A stretch of 64,000 nt of DNA from Candidatus Celerinatantimonas neptuna (GTDB taxonomy: Bacteria; Pseudomonadota; Gammaproteobacteria; Enterobacterales; Celerinatantimonadaceae): assembly GCA_911810475.1 (NCBI GenBank), contig OU461276.1, positions 551,501-615,500 on the forward strand, in the 5' to 3' direction. Under the pieces are notes generated by a model. That model was not told the DNA's origin and made no database searches. It saw only the letters and a list, made by a program, of their open reading frames with translations. Both the position numbers and the translations under genes were made by a program. Of this stretch, positions 9,169 to 18,579 are shown in pieces; the first letter of the stretch is position 1; each line of letters starts with the position of its first letter.

Positions 9169-12010
9169 TTCAAGTGCCGCTTCATTGAAGCAAGTTGCAG
9201 GCAAAGAAATTCAGATGTTCTTTGCTTCACCAATCGCTTATCTTTTCTTAGCTGCATTTGCAGCCATTACACTCTTTATATTCTTCTGGGGTGAAGCTTT
9301 CTTTGCCCGAAATATTGCCGACGTCAAACCACTCTTCCAGTGGATGCCTATTCTGCTGATCTTTTTATGCAGCACATTAACGATGCGTATGTGGAGTGAA
9401 GAACGACGTTCAGGGACACTCGAATATCTATTAACACGGCCTGCACCACTATACCGGTTCGTTTGCGGTAAATTTGTCGGCTGCCTTATTCTTCTGATTA
9501 TCGCATTACTGATTACACTGCCTTTACCAATCACAGTATCGATGCTTGGTCAATTGGATTGGGGACCAGTCTGGTCTGCTTATCTGGCCACTATCCTACT
9601 AGGAGGATGCTATCTGTCGATGGGATTATTTGTCTCATCACGCTGTGATAACCAGATCGTTAGTCTTATTTGTTCATGCGCCTTATGTGGAGCTTTCTAC
9701 TTAATCGGTAGCCCTATCCTCACCAATCTGTTAGGAACCAATGGTGGCGAATTTCTCCGCTTATTAGGCAGTGGATCCCGATTTACTTCGATTACCCGTG
9801 GTGTTCTGGATTTAAGAGACCTTTATTATTACCTTAGCCTCATGATCGTTTTCCTTTGTCTGAATGGTTATATGCTTGAGCGGGAGCGGTGGGCCAAAGG
9901 GGCACAACAAAGTCGGCACAGACGTATTAACTGGACGGTCGCTTTAATTATCATCAATGCACTGGTTGCAAACATCTGGCTCAATCAATTCAACTCATTA
10001 CGTATTGATACAACGAAAGGTAAAATCTATACATTAAGTCCCGCTACGCGACATATTCTCGACCATCTGCAAGAACCGTTGCTCATTCAGGGCTATTTCA
10101 GTCATAAAACGCATCCACTGCTTGCACCTTTAGTCCCTCAACTTAAAAACCTGATACGAGAATATGCCATCCATGGCCATGGTAAAGTTCGGGTCGTTTT
10201 CAAAGACCCAACAACCAATAATGCAGCAGCCAAACAAGCTGTCAGTAAATATGGTATCCGTCCGGTTCCTTTCCAGGTCGACAATCGATATCAGTCTTCT
10301 GTGGTCAGCTCTTATTTTGATGTCGTCATTTCTTACGGAGATCAATACAAAGTATTGAGTTTCAGAAATCTTATCGCTGCTAAAATGACGCAAAATAATC
10401 GGCTTAATGTTGCTTTACGTAATCCTGAACATGACATCACAGCCGCCATTGTTCATGTCATTCAAAACTACCAATCCTCTGGCAACCTGTTTGATACCGT
10501 TAAACATAACCTGACATTTACCGGATATATCTCAAACAGCCGTCTATTACCGATGCCTTTGCGTGATTATCGGGAGGTAATGAATAAAACACTTAAAAAT
10601 GAGCAACAACAAGCTAATGGAAAATTCAAATTCCGTTTTGAGGATCCGTCAGCAAATGCCAGCCTGGCCAAACAGATCCGCCAGAAATATGGCTTCAAAC
10701 CGATGACGACCAGTTTATTAAGCCATCAACGTTTCTATTTCTATATGACGTTAGATGATGGTCAGCAACATGTGCAAATTCCGATGGGTAATATTAAAGG
10801 AAGTGACTTTAAACAGGATCTTCAGTCGGCAATTAAACATTTTGCCAAAGGCTTTACCAAAACAATTGCGCTTGTGACTCCCACAGCGAATTCACCTTAC
10901 GCCAGAGGCCCACAATTTCATCAGTTAGAACATTATTTAAGCCATAACTTCGATGTTCGGAATGAAAGCCTGCAAAAAGGCCGGGTCAGTGGCGATGCAG
11001 ATCTCCTCATGCTTATGGATCCATATCAACTCAATAAAACTCAGTTATTTGCGGTTGATCAATACCTCATGCAGGGAGGAACTATCATCGCAGCAGCATC
11101 ACCATATCAGCTAAAATTTGATCGGCAAGGGATCCACCTAACCAAGCGTCAGGGATTATTTCAAAAATGGTTAACCTTCCAGGGAATTCACATCGAACCA
11201 GAAATAGTCATGGATCCTCAAAATACATCCCTACCTATTCCAGTAACCCGCACAATTGCAGGAATTCCGATTCAACAATATGAAATGATCGATTATCCGT
11301 ATTTTGCCAACATTCGCTCAAATGGACTAAATACTCATAATCCAATCACAGGAAACCTTTTTCAGGCAACAGTTCCATGGGCTTCTCCCATCAAAATTAC
11401 AGCCAATAAAAATCGCAAAATTACGAAGCTTATTTCAAGTTCCGATGGCAGTTGGCTTTCCAGTAATCTTGATGTCATGCCAAAATTTAGTGGACGCTCG
11501 ATTATTCCTTATACAGCTCAGGGTAAAACAGCAAAACGCTTATTGGGTGTGATAAGTCAGGGACAATTCACGTCCTATTTTGCGGGGAAATCATCACCGG
11601 TACTGACATTGCCATATATCAAACACAAAAAATCTAAAAAACCATTGAGGGTTAATGCAGTCCTGCAACGTTCGCCTAAATCAGCACGAATAATACTGTT
11701 TAGTTCAGCCTCAATGCTTCAGGATCAAGTCTTACAACTGACCGGCAGTGCCAATCAGAGCCGTTATTTAAATACGCTCAAATTACTGGATAACTCTGCC
11801 CATTATGCATTAGAGGACACAGCTTTATTGAGTATTCATCCACGGAGTCATTTCAACCGAACCCTCATCCCGATGGATCACCAGACTCAGCTTTTCTGGG
11901 AATATCTCAATTATGCCTTGGCAATTGTCGCATTATTGCTGATTGCTCTTATTCGACGTCTACAACGAGCATCGAAAATGCATCGTTATCAACAATTGTT
12001 AAACGATTAG
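9152..12010 (+). CDS. ABC-2 permease fused to GldG-like auxiliary domain
   Basis: This 952-residue fusion protein uses a GTG start, or an ATG six bases later. The first 240 residues form a six-helix ABC-2 permease (GldF-like) including the WSEERRSGTLEYLLTRP segment typical of this family. A further helix near 255-275 opens a GldG-like periplasmic auxiliary domain (LRIDTTKGKIYTLSP), and a last helix lies near residue 925 (YALAIVALLLIALI). The GldG part contains a duplicated block: residues near 335 and near 505 both resemble a peptide-plus-KYG motif. It overlaps the ATPase gene and is 12 bases from the DUF4340 gene. The substrate is unknown. Confidence 0.85.
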   Translation: MNMQPNSSAASLKQVAGKEIQMFFASPIAYLFLAAFAAITLFIFFWGEAFFARNIADVKPLFQWMPILLIFLCSTLTMRMWSEERRSGTLEYLLTRPAPLYRFVCGKFVGCLILLIIALLITLPLPITVSMLGQLDWGPVWSAYLATILLGGCYLSMGLFVSSRCDNQIVSLICSCALCGAFYLIGSPILTNLLGTNGGEFLRLLGSGSRFTSITRGVLDLRDLYYYLSLMIVFLCLNGYMLERERWAKGAQQSRHRRINWTVALIIINALVANIWLNQFNSLRIDTTKGKIYTLSPATRHILDHLQEPLLIQGYFSHKTHPLLAPLVPQLKNLIREYAIHGHGKVRVVFKDPTTNNAAAKQAVSKYGIRPVPFQVDNRYQSSVVSSYFDVVISYGDQYKVLSFRNLIAAKMTQNNRLNVALRNPEHDITAAIVHVIQNYQSSGNLFDTVKHNLTFTGYISNSRLLPMPLRDYREVMNKTLKNEQQQANGKFKFRFEDPSANASLAKQIRQKYGFKPMTTSLLSHQRFYFYMTLDDGQQHVQIPMGNIKGSDFKQDLQSAIKHFAKGFTKTIALVTPTANSPYARGPQFHQLEHYLSHNFDVRNESLQKGRVSGDADLLMLMDPYQLNKTQLFAVDQYLMQGGTIIAAASPYQLKFDRQGIHLTKRQGLFQKWLTFQGIHIEPEIVMDPQNTSLPIPVTRTIAGIPIQQYEMIDYPYFANIRSNGLNTHNPITGNLFQATVPWASPIKITANKNRKITKLISSSDGSWLSSNLDVMPKFSGRSIIPYTAQGKTAKRLLGVISQGQFTSYFAGKSSPVLTLPYIKHKKSKKPLRVNAVLQRSPKSARIILFSSASMLQDQVLQLTGSANQSRYLNTLKLLDNSAHYALEDTALLSIHPRSHFNRTLIPMDHQTQLFWEYLNYALAIVALLLIALIRRLQRASKMHRYQQLLND

Positions 12011-12022
12011 GAGGCTCCTTCA

Positions 12023-12994
12023 ATGAAAAAAATTATATTCATATTAAGCAGCCTGCTAGTGATTCAATTTATCATTACAGGCGTTGTATTTTGGCACCGG
12101 AACCAGTTAGAACAACAGCAGGTTGCTAAAGTATTATTCCGCTTCAAGCCTAAACAGGCCACAGAAATAGTCATTAGTAACAATTCGGCCAAAGTTCAAC
12201 TGGTACGGCATAATCATCAATGGATACTGCCGAAGCTGGATAAACTACCAGCGGATCAAACACATATTTCTGATCTACTCAGCAAACTGACATCACTCAA
12301 AGCAGCATGGCCAATTGCCGACACTCAATCAGCTCAAAAACGCTTTAAAGTTGCAACCGGTGATTACCATCGTCATATACTCATTAAAGGCGTCAATGGT
12401 CAGATCCTGGCGAACGTCTATCTAGGAAATTCACCAGCATTTCGGCAAATTCACTTGCGACTGTCTAAGCACCCTTCAATCTATCAGGTTAAGTTATCTG
12501 CCTATCAAACTTCAGTGTCACCGAAAAGCTGGCTGAACACGATGCTATTAGCAGCCAAGCAGCCTGGCTCAATTGACGGAAGTGACTTCAAATTAAAACG
12601 TGATAAAGATGTATGGCAATGGCAAGGGGAAATCAATTCAAACAAGCAAGTTCTAAGCCAGACCAAAGCAGCTCAGCTCAGCCAAGCACTTGGAGGGATG
12701 ACGGTAACAGATGTTGCAACAAAACCAATTCAGGGCAAACCTCAGTTCATATTGCGAATCACTCAAAATAGCAAACCTTTGGTTTATCGGTTCTGGCATC
12801 AGAATCACACCTATCAGGTTGCGCGTAGTGATTATCCGCAGCATTTTGGACTTAACGGTGCTCAATACAAACAGCTGGCTAAATTCTCGAAGATAACATT
12901 ACTTCATAAAGTAAAATTGAAAAAAGCATTAAAACCGCAACTCAAACACCATAAGATAAAAGTATCAAAAATGACCCCTCATTTGGCTCACTAA
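12023..12994 (+). CDS. DUF4340 domain protein of the GldAFG-like operon
   Basis: Protein of 323 residues with an N-terminal hydrophobic anchor (residues 4-23) and a periplasmic part with repeated beta-rich units, matching the DUF4340 proteins commonly encoded beside GldG-type ABC genes. A strong AGGAGG ribosome site precedes the ATG. The basic Lys/His-rich tail from about residue 295 is unusual and likely unstructured. It is last in the operon and followed by a strong terminator. Its role is presumably to assist the ABC complex; this is inferred from context only. Confidence 0.75.
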   Translation: MKKIIFILSSLLVIQFIITGVVFWHRNQLEQQQVAKVLFRFKPKQATEIVISNNSAKVQLVRHNHQWILPKLDKLPADQTHISDLLSKLTSLKAAWPIADTQSAQKRFKVATGDYHRHILIKGVNGQILANVYLGNSPAFRQIHLRLSKHPSIYQVKLSAYQTSVSPKSWLNTMLLAAKQPGSIDGSDFKLKRDKDVWQWQGEINSNKQVLSQTKAAQLSQALGGMTVTDVATKPIQGKPQFILRITQNSKPLVYRFWHQNHTYQVARSDYPQHFGLNGAQYKQLAKFSKITLLHKVKLKKALKPQLKHHKIKVSKMTPHLAH

Positions 12995-13009
12995 TGTTTG
13001 TTCTCACCA

Positions 13010-13034
13010 AACCGCCCTTTCTGGGCGGTTTTCA
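13010..13034. terminator. Bidirectional hairpin terminator
   Basis: A perfect 8-bp stem (AACCGCCC / GGGCGGTT) with loop TTTCT runs into TTTTC. It ends the ABC operon and can also serve the convergent GntR gene. Confidence 0.88.
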
Positions 13035-13050
13035 TTACCTTACAATATAT

Positions 13051-13785
13051 TTATGGTGAAAATGACGAAACAGTTGTCTGACTATCAATGCGAATACACA
13101 CAGCATCATGGCGCCAATATTCAAATTCGCAATCAATAATCTGCCCTTGCTGATCATAATTAACCCGCATGATTTTCAATACCATCTGCCCTTCAGCCAG
13201 ATGCAAAGCCTGAGCAACATGAGATGGTGCAGCCGCAGGCTGAACATCAAAGCGAGAACGACTATTTCGAATGTGGTATAAATTCTCATAAAGCTCTGTC
13301 AGCGACAGACTTAAATCTTCTTTAAGAATATCAGGAAAGTATTGCGCATTCAGGCAATTTTCAACTAACAATACAGCCCTATCATCCAAATACCGACGAC
13401 GTGTAATTCGATGAATTGGGGTTAAAGGAGCAAGCTGCATTAATTCCATCAACAATGGAGATGCCAACTCATTACTCACAGACAATACTTCGGTTTGAGC
13501 TTCACGATTCTGCTCACTCACCAGTCTGTGAAAATGCATTCGAGTCAATGGATTATAAATAAGCCGACGAGGTGAAACGAACCATCCCCGACGATCTTCA
13601 CAGTAAATCAATCCTTCAGATTCTAACGCGGTCAGCGCTTCTTTTATGGTCACACGGGAAACAGCGAAAAGTTCACTCAATTGACGCTCAGACGGTAATT
13701 TTGGATTTTGCTCAAACACGCCACTTTGTAACTGATTACGCAATTGGTCACGGATTTGCTGAATACGTGAAACCTGATCATGCAT
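13051..13785 (-). CDS. GntR/UTRA-family regulator of the adjacent transport operon
   Basis: Transcription factor of 244 residues. An N-terminal winged helix (LPSERQLSELFAVSRVTIKEAL) is followed by a UTRA ligand-binding domain ending near CEFEYWRHDAVCIRI. I place the start at 13785, where a GGAG lies 5 bases upstream of the ATG; the longer open frame adds 40 residues without support. It is divergent from the binding-protein gene at 14007, and a 14-bp palindrome lies between them. The layout matches phosphonate-type phnR loci, but the effector is unknown. Confidence 0.88.
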   Translation of the reverse strand: MHDQVSRIQQIRDQLRNQLQSGVFEQNPKLPSERQLSELFAVSRVTIKEALTALESEGLIYCEDRRGWFVSPRRLIYNPLTRMHFHRLVSEQNREAQTEVLSVSNELASPLLMELMQLAPLTPIHRITRRRYLDDRAVLLVENCLNAQYFPDILKEDLSLSLTELYENLYHIRNSRSRFDVQPAAAPSHVAQALHLAEGQMVLKIMRVNYDQQGQIIDCEFEYWRHDAVCIRIDSQTTVSSFSP

Positions 13786-13929
13786 AAACACTCCATCTGG
13801 TATATTCCAGTAATAAATCGATATTATACGTCTTATTTGTGATCGATATATGATATGAAAGCCAAATAGATAGGATAGCCCCCAAAATGAGCAATATATA
13901 AACAAAATTTATTCATCCATTTGTCATAT

Positions 13930-13943
13930 TTATGAATTCATAA
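13930..13943. promoter_or_regulatory. 14-bp palindrome, candidate GntR operator
   Basis: TTATGAATTCATAA is a perfect palindrome located 64 bases before the binding-protein start in the divergent promoter region. A dyad of this size is suitable for a GntR dimer. No binding evidence exists in the sequence itself. Confidence 0.4.
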
Positions 13944-14006
13944 TGTCATCCAATCATTCTATGTTAGAAAAGATTCAAACTGACCTAGTCCAGGAGAGAT
14001 TCCGTA

Positions 14007-15065
14007 ATGAACAAATGGAAAGTGGGATTAATCGGCTTAAGCACTATGGCTCTATTCACCAGCCAAATGTCTTTTGCCAGTGTCCCGATGCAAATGCTCA
14101 TCAAAAAAGCTCAACAAGAAGGAAAAGTTGTCAGCGTCGGTATGCCAGACAGTTGGGCAAACTGGAAAGAGACCTGGCATGATCTCAAAACAAAATACGG
14201 TATTGCCCATCAAGATACAGACATGAGTTCAGCTCAGGAAATTGCTAAATTCGCAGCTGAAAGAAATCATGCCACTGCAGATATTGGTGATATTGGTTTT
14301 GCTTTTTCAAGAATTGCCATGCAAAAAGGTATTCTTCTCCCTTATAAACCAAGCACCTGGAACGATATTCCAGACTGGGCAAAAAATAAAGATGGCTATT
14401 GGGCCATGGGGTATACCGGAACAATTGCATTTATCATCAACAACAAACTGGTCAAAAACCCTCCTCACAGCTGGCATGATCTGTTAAAAGGCAAATACCG
14501 TGTCACGATTGGTGATGTTGGCTCAGCAGCTCAGGCCAACAATGCAGTCTTGGCTGCTTCTTTTGCCATGGGAGGCAACGAACATAACATCAAACCCGCA
14601 TTAAAATTATTCGCGACACTGGCTAAAGAAGGTCGTCTGTCATTAAACGACCCAAGCATAGCTAACCTCGAAAAAGGTGAAGTTGAAGTAGGTGTAATGT
14701 GGGATTTCAATGCGCTAAATTATCGTGACAAAATCGATCGCAGCAAATTCACAGTACTTATCCCATCTGATGGCTCTGTCATTTCAGGGTATGTTTCAAT
14801 TATCAACAAATATGCGCCACATCCATGGGCTGCCAAACTGGCTCGCGAGTATATCTTCAGTGATGCTGGTCAAATCAATCTGGCCAGAGGCTATGCAAGA
14901 CCGATCCGCACAGATGTCAAATTACCTGCAGATGTCAAAGCCAAACTACTACCAAACTCTGAATACAAAAATGCACACCCAATCAGAGATCTGAAAGCAT
15001 GGAAAATGACAACGCGTCATCTTCCTCAGCAGTGGCAGAGTCAGGTTATGATTTATCAACAATAA
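14007..15065 (+). CDS. Periplasmic solute-binding protein of the phosphoester/phosphonate-type ABC transporter
   Basis: This 352-residue extracellular binding protein of the iron/AEP-like family 1 type has a signal peptide cleaved near SFASVPM (about residue 25). The core contains GYTGTIAFIINN and IGDVGSAAQANNA, which is where such proteins contact the ligand's anionic group. An AGGAGAG ribosome site precedes the ATG. It opens a six-gene operon with 10-base spacing to the phosphodiesterase. It resembles PhnS-type proteins, but the neighbouring phosphodiesterase suggests a phosphodiester ligand rather than a simple phosphonate. Confidence 0.82.
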   Translation: MNKWKVGLIGLSTMALFTSQMSFASVPMQMLIKKAQQEGKVVSVGMPDSWANWKETWHDLKTKYGIAHQDTDMSSAQEIAKFAAERNHATADIGDIGFAFSRIAMQKGILLPYKPSTWNDIPDWAKNKDGYWAMGYTGTIAFIINNKLVKNPPHSWHDLLKGKYRVTIGDVGSAAQANNAVLAASFAMGGNEHNIKPALKLFATLAKEGRLSLNDPSIANLEKGEVEVGVMWDFNALNYRDKIDRSKFTVLIPSDGSVISGYVSIINKYAPHPWAAKLAREYIFSDAGQINLARGYARPIRTDVKLPADVKAKLLPNSEYKNAHPIRDLKAWKMTTRHLPQQWQSQVMIYQQ

Positions 15066-15075
15066 TGAGGATTTT

Positions 15076-15894
15076 ATGTCCAGTCGTGTGATTTATATCG
15101 TACTGGATGGTCTGAGTGATTCGGTAGCCCAACATTGCATGGGCTACCTCCTTGCGTTAGCCGAAGCCCGGCAAGCTAGTTACTATACGCTTGAATGCGA
15201 ATTACCAGCTATATCCAGACCCCTCTATGAATGTCTGCTCTCTGGAGCATCACCTGTCGAAAGTGGGATAGTTCATAATGGTATCAATCGTCGCAGTAAC
15301 CAGGTCAGCTTATTCGATCTCGCTCGAAATGTAGGAAAGACCACCGCGGCGGCTGCATATCACTGGGTCAGTGAGCTCTATAATCGCTCGCCTTATCAAC
15401 CAACCAGAGACCGTTTTACCAATGACCCGGAGTTACCGATCCAACATGGCATCTTTTATCATCAGGATAGCTACCCAGATGATCACCTTTTTTTAGATGC
15501 AGAATACTTACGGACCCAATATGACCCGGATCTGTTACTGATTCATCCAATGAATATCGATGATGCCGGTCACCGCTTTGGACTTGATTCCAAACAATAT
15601 CGAAATCAGGCTCGCCAAACCGACATGATTCTATCTGACTATCTGCCACAATGGATTGAAAAAGGTTATCAGATCATTGTAACAGCGGATCACGGCATGA
15701 CCGATGATCACAGTCACTGCGGACGATTACCACAAGAACGGGAGGTTCCGTTGTTCGTTATTGGTTCAAAATTCAACCATGAACAACCCTGTACACCTCT
15801 TCAAATAGAGCTCTGTGGGAGCATCGCCGATTTACTAGAAATTAAAAATCACGGCAAACCAAACAACATGCAGCTTTTAAGGAAAGATATATGA
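15076..15894 (+). CDS. Alkaline-phosphatase-superfamily phosphodiesterase (type I PDE/NPP-like)
   Basis: Predicted cytoplasmic two-metal hydrolase of 272 residues, with no signal peptide. Metal and nucleophile motifs are visible in order: D in YIVLDGLSD, the nucleophile Ser in PAISRPLYECLLSG (near residue 46), D and H in NIDDAGHRFG, D-H in TADHGM, and H in DDHSHCG. These match nucleotide pyrophosphatase/phosphodiesterases. It overlaps the first permease gene by 4 bases. Within an import operon that also has a HAD phosphatase, it most likely cleaves the imported phosphodiester. The exact substrate is inferred, not shown. Confidence 0.82.
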   Translation: MSSRVIYIVLDGLSDSVAQHCMGYLLALAEARQASYYTLECELPAISRPLYECLLSGASPVESGIVHNGINRRSNQVSLFDLARNVGKTTAAAAYHWVSELYNRSPYQPTRDRFTNDPELPIQHGIFYHQDSYPDDHLFLDAEYLRTQYDPDLLLIHPMNIDDAGHRFGLDSKQYRNQARQTDMILSDYLPQWIEKGYQIIVTADHGMTDDHSHCGRLPQEREVPLFVIGSKFNHEQPCTPLQIELCGSIADLLEIKNHGKPNNMQLLRKDI

Positions 15895-16724
15895 AACGGG
15901 TAGCATTGCGCCCTTTGGGAGTACTGCTCCCTTTCATAATCCTATTCGGCCTATTTCAACTTGCGCCGTTAGTTTGGGTTTTATGTAATAGCTTTATCAA
16001 CGATGACGGACAATGGTCGTTCAGTAACTACCACAACATCCTTTATTCAGCATTTTATATTCAGGCATTTGAACATAGCTTAACGATTTCGCTTATATCC
16101 AGCCTGATTGGATTATTCATTGCGATCTTAGGATGTGCGTCTTTGCGTCATATCAAGGGTCAGCTAAGAAATATGATATTGGCATTCACCAATATGACCA
16201 GTAACTTTGCAGGTGTCCCTCTTGCTTTCGCATTTATTATCATCCTCGGATTTAACGGAACCCTGACACTTATGCTGCAAAAGCTTGGTTGGATTAGCGG
16301 TTTCAATCTTTACTCAAGCACTGGATTAACACTCATCTATAGCTATTTTCAAATCCCACTAGCCATGCTTTTACTCTATCCAGCTTTTGATGCTTTAAAG
16401 CAAGACTGGCAAGAATCCGCCAACCTCCTTGGAGCAAGCCAAGCTTACTATTGGCGACGTATTGCGTTACCGGTACTCAACCCGGCCCTGCTCGGTACAT
16501 TTATCATTTTGCTGGCCAATGGCCTTGGAACCTATGCTACAGCTTATGCATTAACTTCAGGAAATTACAATCTGGTAACCATTCGTATCGCCAGTCTTGT
16601 CTCTGGGGATCTGTTTCTTGAACCGAATCTTGCTGCTGCAATCTCTGTATTACTGATAGTGCTATTGATGTTAATCACCATTGTCAATCAATGGCTAATC
16701 AAAAGGAGTTATCATGTCAACTAA
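15891..16724 (+). CDS. ABC transporter permease, PhnU-like
   Basis: Inner-membrane permease of 277 residues with about six helices. The EAA-type cytoplasmic loop reads ESANLLGASQAYYWRRIALP at about residues 173-192. It overlaps the phosphodiesterase gene by ATGA and the next permease by 11 bases, indicating tight translational coupling. It pairs with the second permease to form the heterodimeric channel of the importer. Confidence 0.88.
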   Translation: MKRVALRPLGVLLPFIILFGLFQLAPLVWVLCNSFINDDGQWSFSNYHNILYSAFYIQAFEHSLTISLISSLIGLFIAILGCASLRHIKGQLRNMILAFTNMTSNFAGVPLAFAFIIILGFNGTLTLMLQKLGWISGFNLYSSTGLTLIYSYFQIPLAMLLLYPAFDALKQDWQESANLLGASQAYYWRRIALPVLNPALLGTFIILLANGLGTYATAYALTSGNYNLVTIRIASLVSGDLFLEPNLAAAISVLLIVLLMLITIVNQWLIKRSYHVN

Positions 16725-17493
16725 GCGCTATACTCTCTATCACTACTCAGTTATCGGCATCATTTGCATCCTTTTATTGCTACCTCTGATTGCAACATTA
16801 GCTTATTCACTGTGCCAGCAATGGGGAGCAACTATTTTACCCTCAGGTTTTACGCTCCACTGGTATCGTATTTTATGGAGCGATCCCCGCTTTCTGACTG
16901 CCTTATGGCATTCACTCAGCCTGGCTTTTGGCACATTATTAATCAGCAGCATACTCATTGTTCCAGCCGTCTTCGTCGTATTTTATTACTATCCGAAACT
17001 CGATACTGTCATGAACATGCTCACTTTGTTGCCATTTGCAATTCCACCGGTTGTTTCTTCCGTCGGTTTGTTACAACTTTACTCGGGTGGTCCCCTCGAA
17101 CTAACAGGAACACCCTGGATTCTGGTAGGGTGCTATTTCACCATCACATTACCGTTTATCTATCGCGCGGTCAGTAATAACTTACAAGCACTCAATTTAC
17201 CGGATTTAATGGATGCAGCCCGATTATTAGGCGCTAATAGCATTCAAGCTTTTATCAAAATAGTACTTCCAAATATTCGTAAAGGTTTACTTGCATCACT
17301 ATTTCTATCATTTTCATTTTTGATCGGGGAATTCGTATTCGCCAATATTCTGGTTGGAACCAGCTTTGAAACACTGCAGGTTTATCTTTTTAATATGAGA
17401 CAAACCAGTGGTCATTTTACTTCAGCGTTAGTCATTTCTTATTTCACTATTATTTTGTTGCTGACAATGGCAGCAACCCGTTTTAACCGGTAG
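16714..17493 (+). CDS. ABC transporter permease, PhnV-like
   Basis: Second permease of 259 residues with about six membrane helices. The EAA loop is DAARLLGANSIQAFIKIVLP near residues 168-187. An AAAAGGAG ribosome site lies inside the end of the preceding gene. It belongs to the same importer as its neighbours, and the ATPase gene follows after 9 bases. Confidence 0.88.
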   Translation: MSTKRYTLYHYSVIGIICILLLLPLIATLAYSLCQQWGATILPSGFTLHWYRILWSDPRFLTALWHSLSLAFGTLLISSILIVPAVFVVFYYYPKLDTVMNMLTLLPFAIPPVVSSVGLLQLYSGGPLELTGTPWILVGCYFTITLPFIYRAVSNNLQALNLPDLMDAARLLGANSIQAFIKIVLPNIRKGLLASLFLSFSFLIGEFVFANILVGTSFETLQVYLFNMRQTSGHFTSALVISYFTIILLLTMAATRFNR

Positions 17494-17502
17494 GACCTAT
17501 TC

Positions 17503-18522
17503 ATGTACCCCGTCAAAATTACTCATCTGGAAAAACATTTTGCTGAAAAAACTGTCTTCGCTGATATCAACCTTGATATTCATGATGGCGAATTACTAAC
17601 CTTACTAGGCCCCTCCGGCTGCGGCAAATCAACCTTGCTTCGCTGTCTTGCCGGACTCACCGAAGTAAATAAAGGGACGATCCATCTGGGAAAACAAGAA
17701 ATCACCCATCTGCCACCGCAACAGCGAAACATTGGAATGGTTTTTCAAAGTTACGCATTATTTCCAAATCTCACCGTTTCAGAAAATATCGCATTTGGAT
17801 TAAAGATTCAAAAAATAGAGCAAGCAGAAATTAAACAACGTGTTTCTGAGATACTTGAACTTGTCGAATTAAACGAATACGCAAATCGCCATCCGGCATC
17901 GCTGTCAGGAGGACAACGACAACGTGTCGCTCTGGCCAGAAGCCTAGTTGTCCAGCCTAAAGTATTATTACTCGATGAACCGTTATCTGCACTCGACGCC
18001 CGAATTCGCAAAAATTTACGCTCACAAATTCGCACCATTCAACAAGAACTCAACTTAACGACTGTCTTCGTCACCCACGATCAGGAAGAAGCTCTGACAA
18101 TGTCAGATCGCATTGCTCTGATGAATGAAGGATCGATTGTTCAGTGCGCCGCGCCCGAACAACTTTATACAGAACCAGCCAATCACTTTGCCGCCGGATT
18201 TATCGGGCAATATAATGTGATTGACAAAGAACAGGCAACTCAAATCTTATCTATAGAATGTGATGGGCAATTGGCTATTCGCCCAGAATCCATTTACATT
18301 TATGAATCAGGACGCCAATATGGTGATCAATTCACGCCACGATTAACAGCAACAGTCCAAAGTCACCAGTTACTTGGTTCAATTATTCGTTATCAACTCA
18401 ATATTAAAGGCGTTGAACTGACTGTTGATCTGCTCAATCGAAAAGCCGAACGATTATTCGATAAAGGTAGTTTATTACAGATTTTGATTGATAAATCATC
18501 AGTTCGACACTTAAAAGGGTGA
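17503..18522 (+). CDS. ABC importer ATPase, PhnT/PotA-like
   Basis: Protein of 339 residues with Walker A GPSGCGKST, Q-loop MVFQSYALFPNLT, signature LSGGQRQR, Walker B LLLDEPLSALD and H-loop VTHDQEEA, then a TOBE-type C-terminal domain. This is the classical CUT1/AEP/polyamine-type ATPase. It is preceded by TAGGA. It energises the two preceding permeases. Confidence 0.92.
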   Translation: MYPVKITHLEKHFAEKTVFADINLDIHDGELLTLLGPSGCGKSTLLRCLAGLTEVNKGTIHLGKQEITHLPPQQRNIGMVFQSYALFPNLTVSENIAFGLKIQKIEQAEIKQRVSEILELVELNEYANRHPASLSGGQRQRVALARSLVVQPKVLLLDEPLSALDARIRKNLRSQIRTIQQELNLTTVFVTHDQEEALTMSDRIALMNEGSIVQCAAPEQLYTEPANHFAAGFIGQYNVIDKEQATQILSIECDGQLAIRPESIYIYESGRQYGDQFTPRLTATVQSHQLLGSIIRYQLNIKGVELTVDLLNRKAERLFDKGSLLQILIDKSSVRHLKG

Positions 18523-18525
18523 TCT

Positions 18526-18564
18526 ATGCGTTCATTGATGGTACAAACTCTTTCATACTTGTAA
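18526..18564 (+). other. 12-codon mini-ORF between the ATPase and HAD genes
   Basis: An AAGGG ribosome site 6 bases before an ATG opens a 12-residue frame (MRSLMVQTLSYL) that stops 15 bases before the HAD start. The HAD gene has a weak ribosome site of its own, so this mini-ORF might deliver ribosomes to it by coupling. It may equally be chance. Confidence 0.3.
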
Positions 18565-18579
18565 GTTATATTGAAAATT

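Noticed and set aside
13051-18522. Firm naming of the operon as phnRSTUV for 2-aminoethylphosphonate
   Set aside because: The phosphodiesterase and HAD-IB phosphatase, and the absence of phnW/phnX, argue against a plain AEP system, so gene symbols were left empty.
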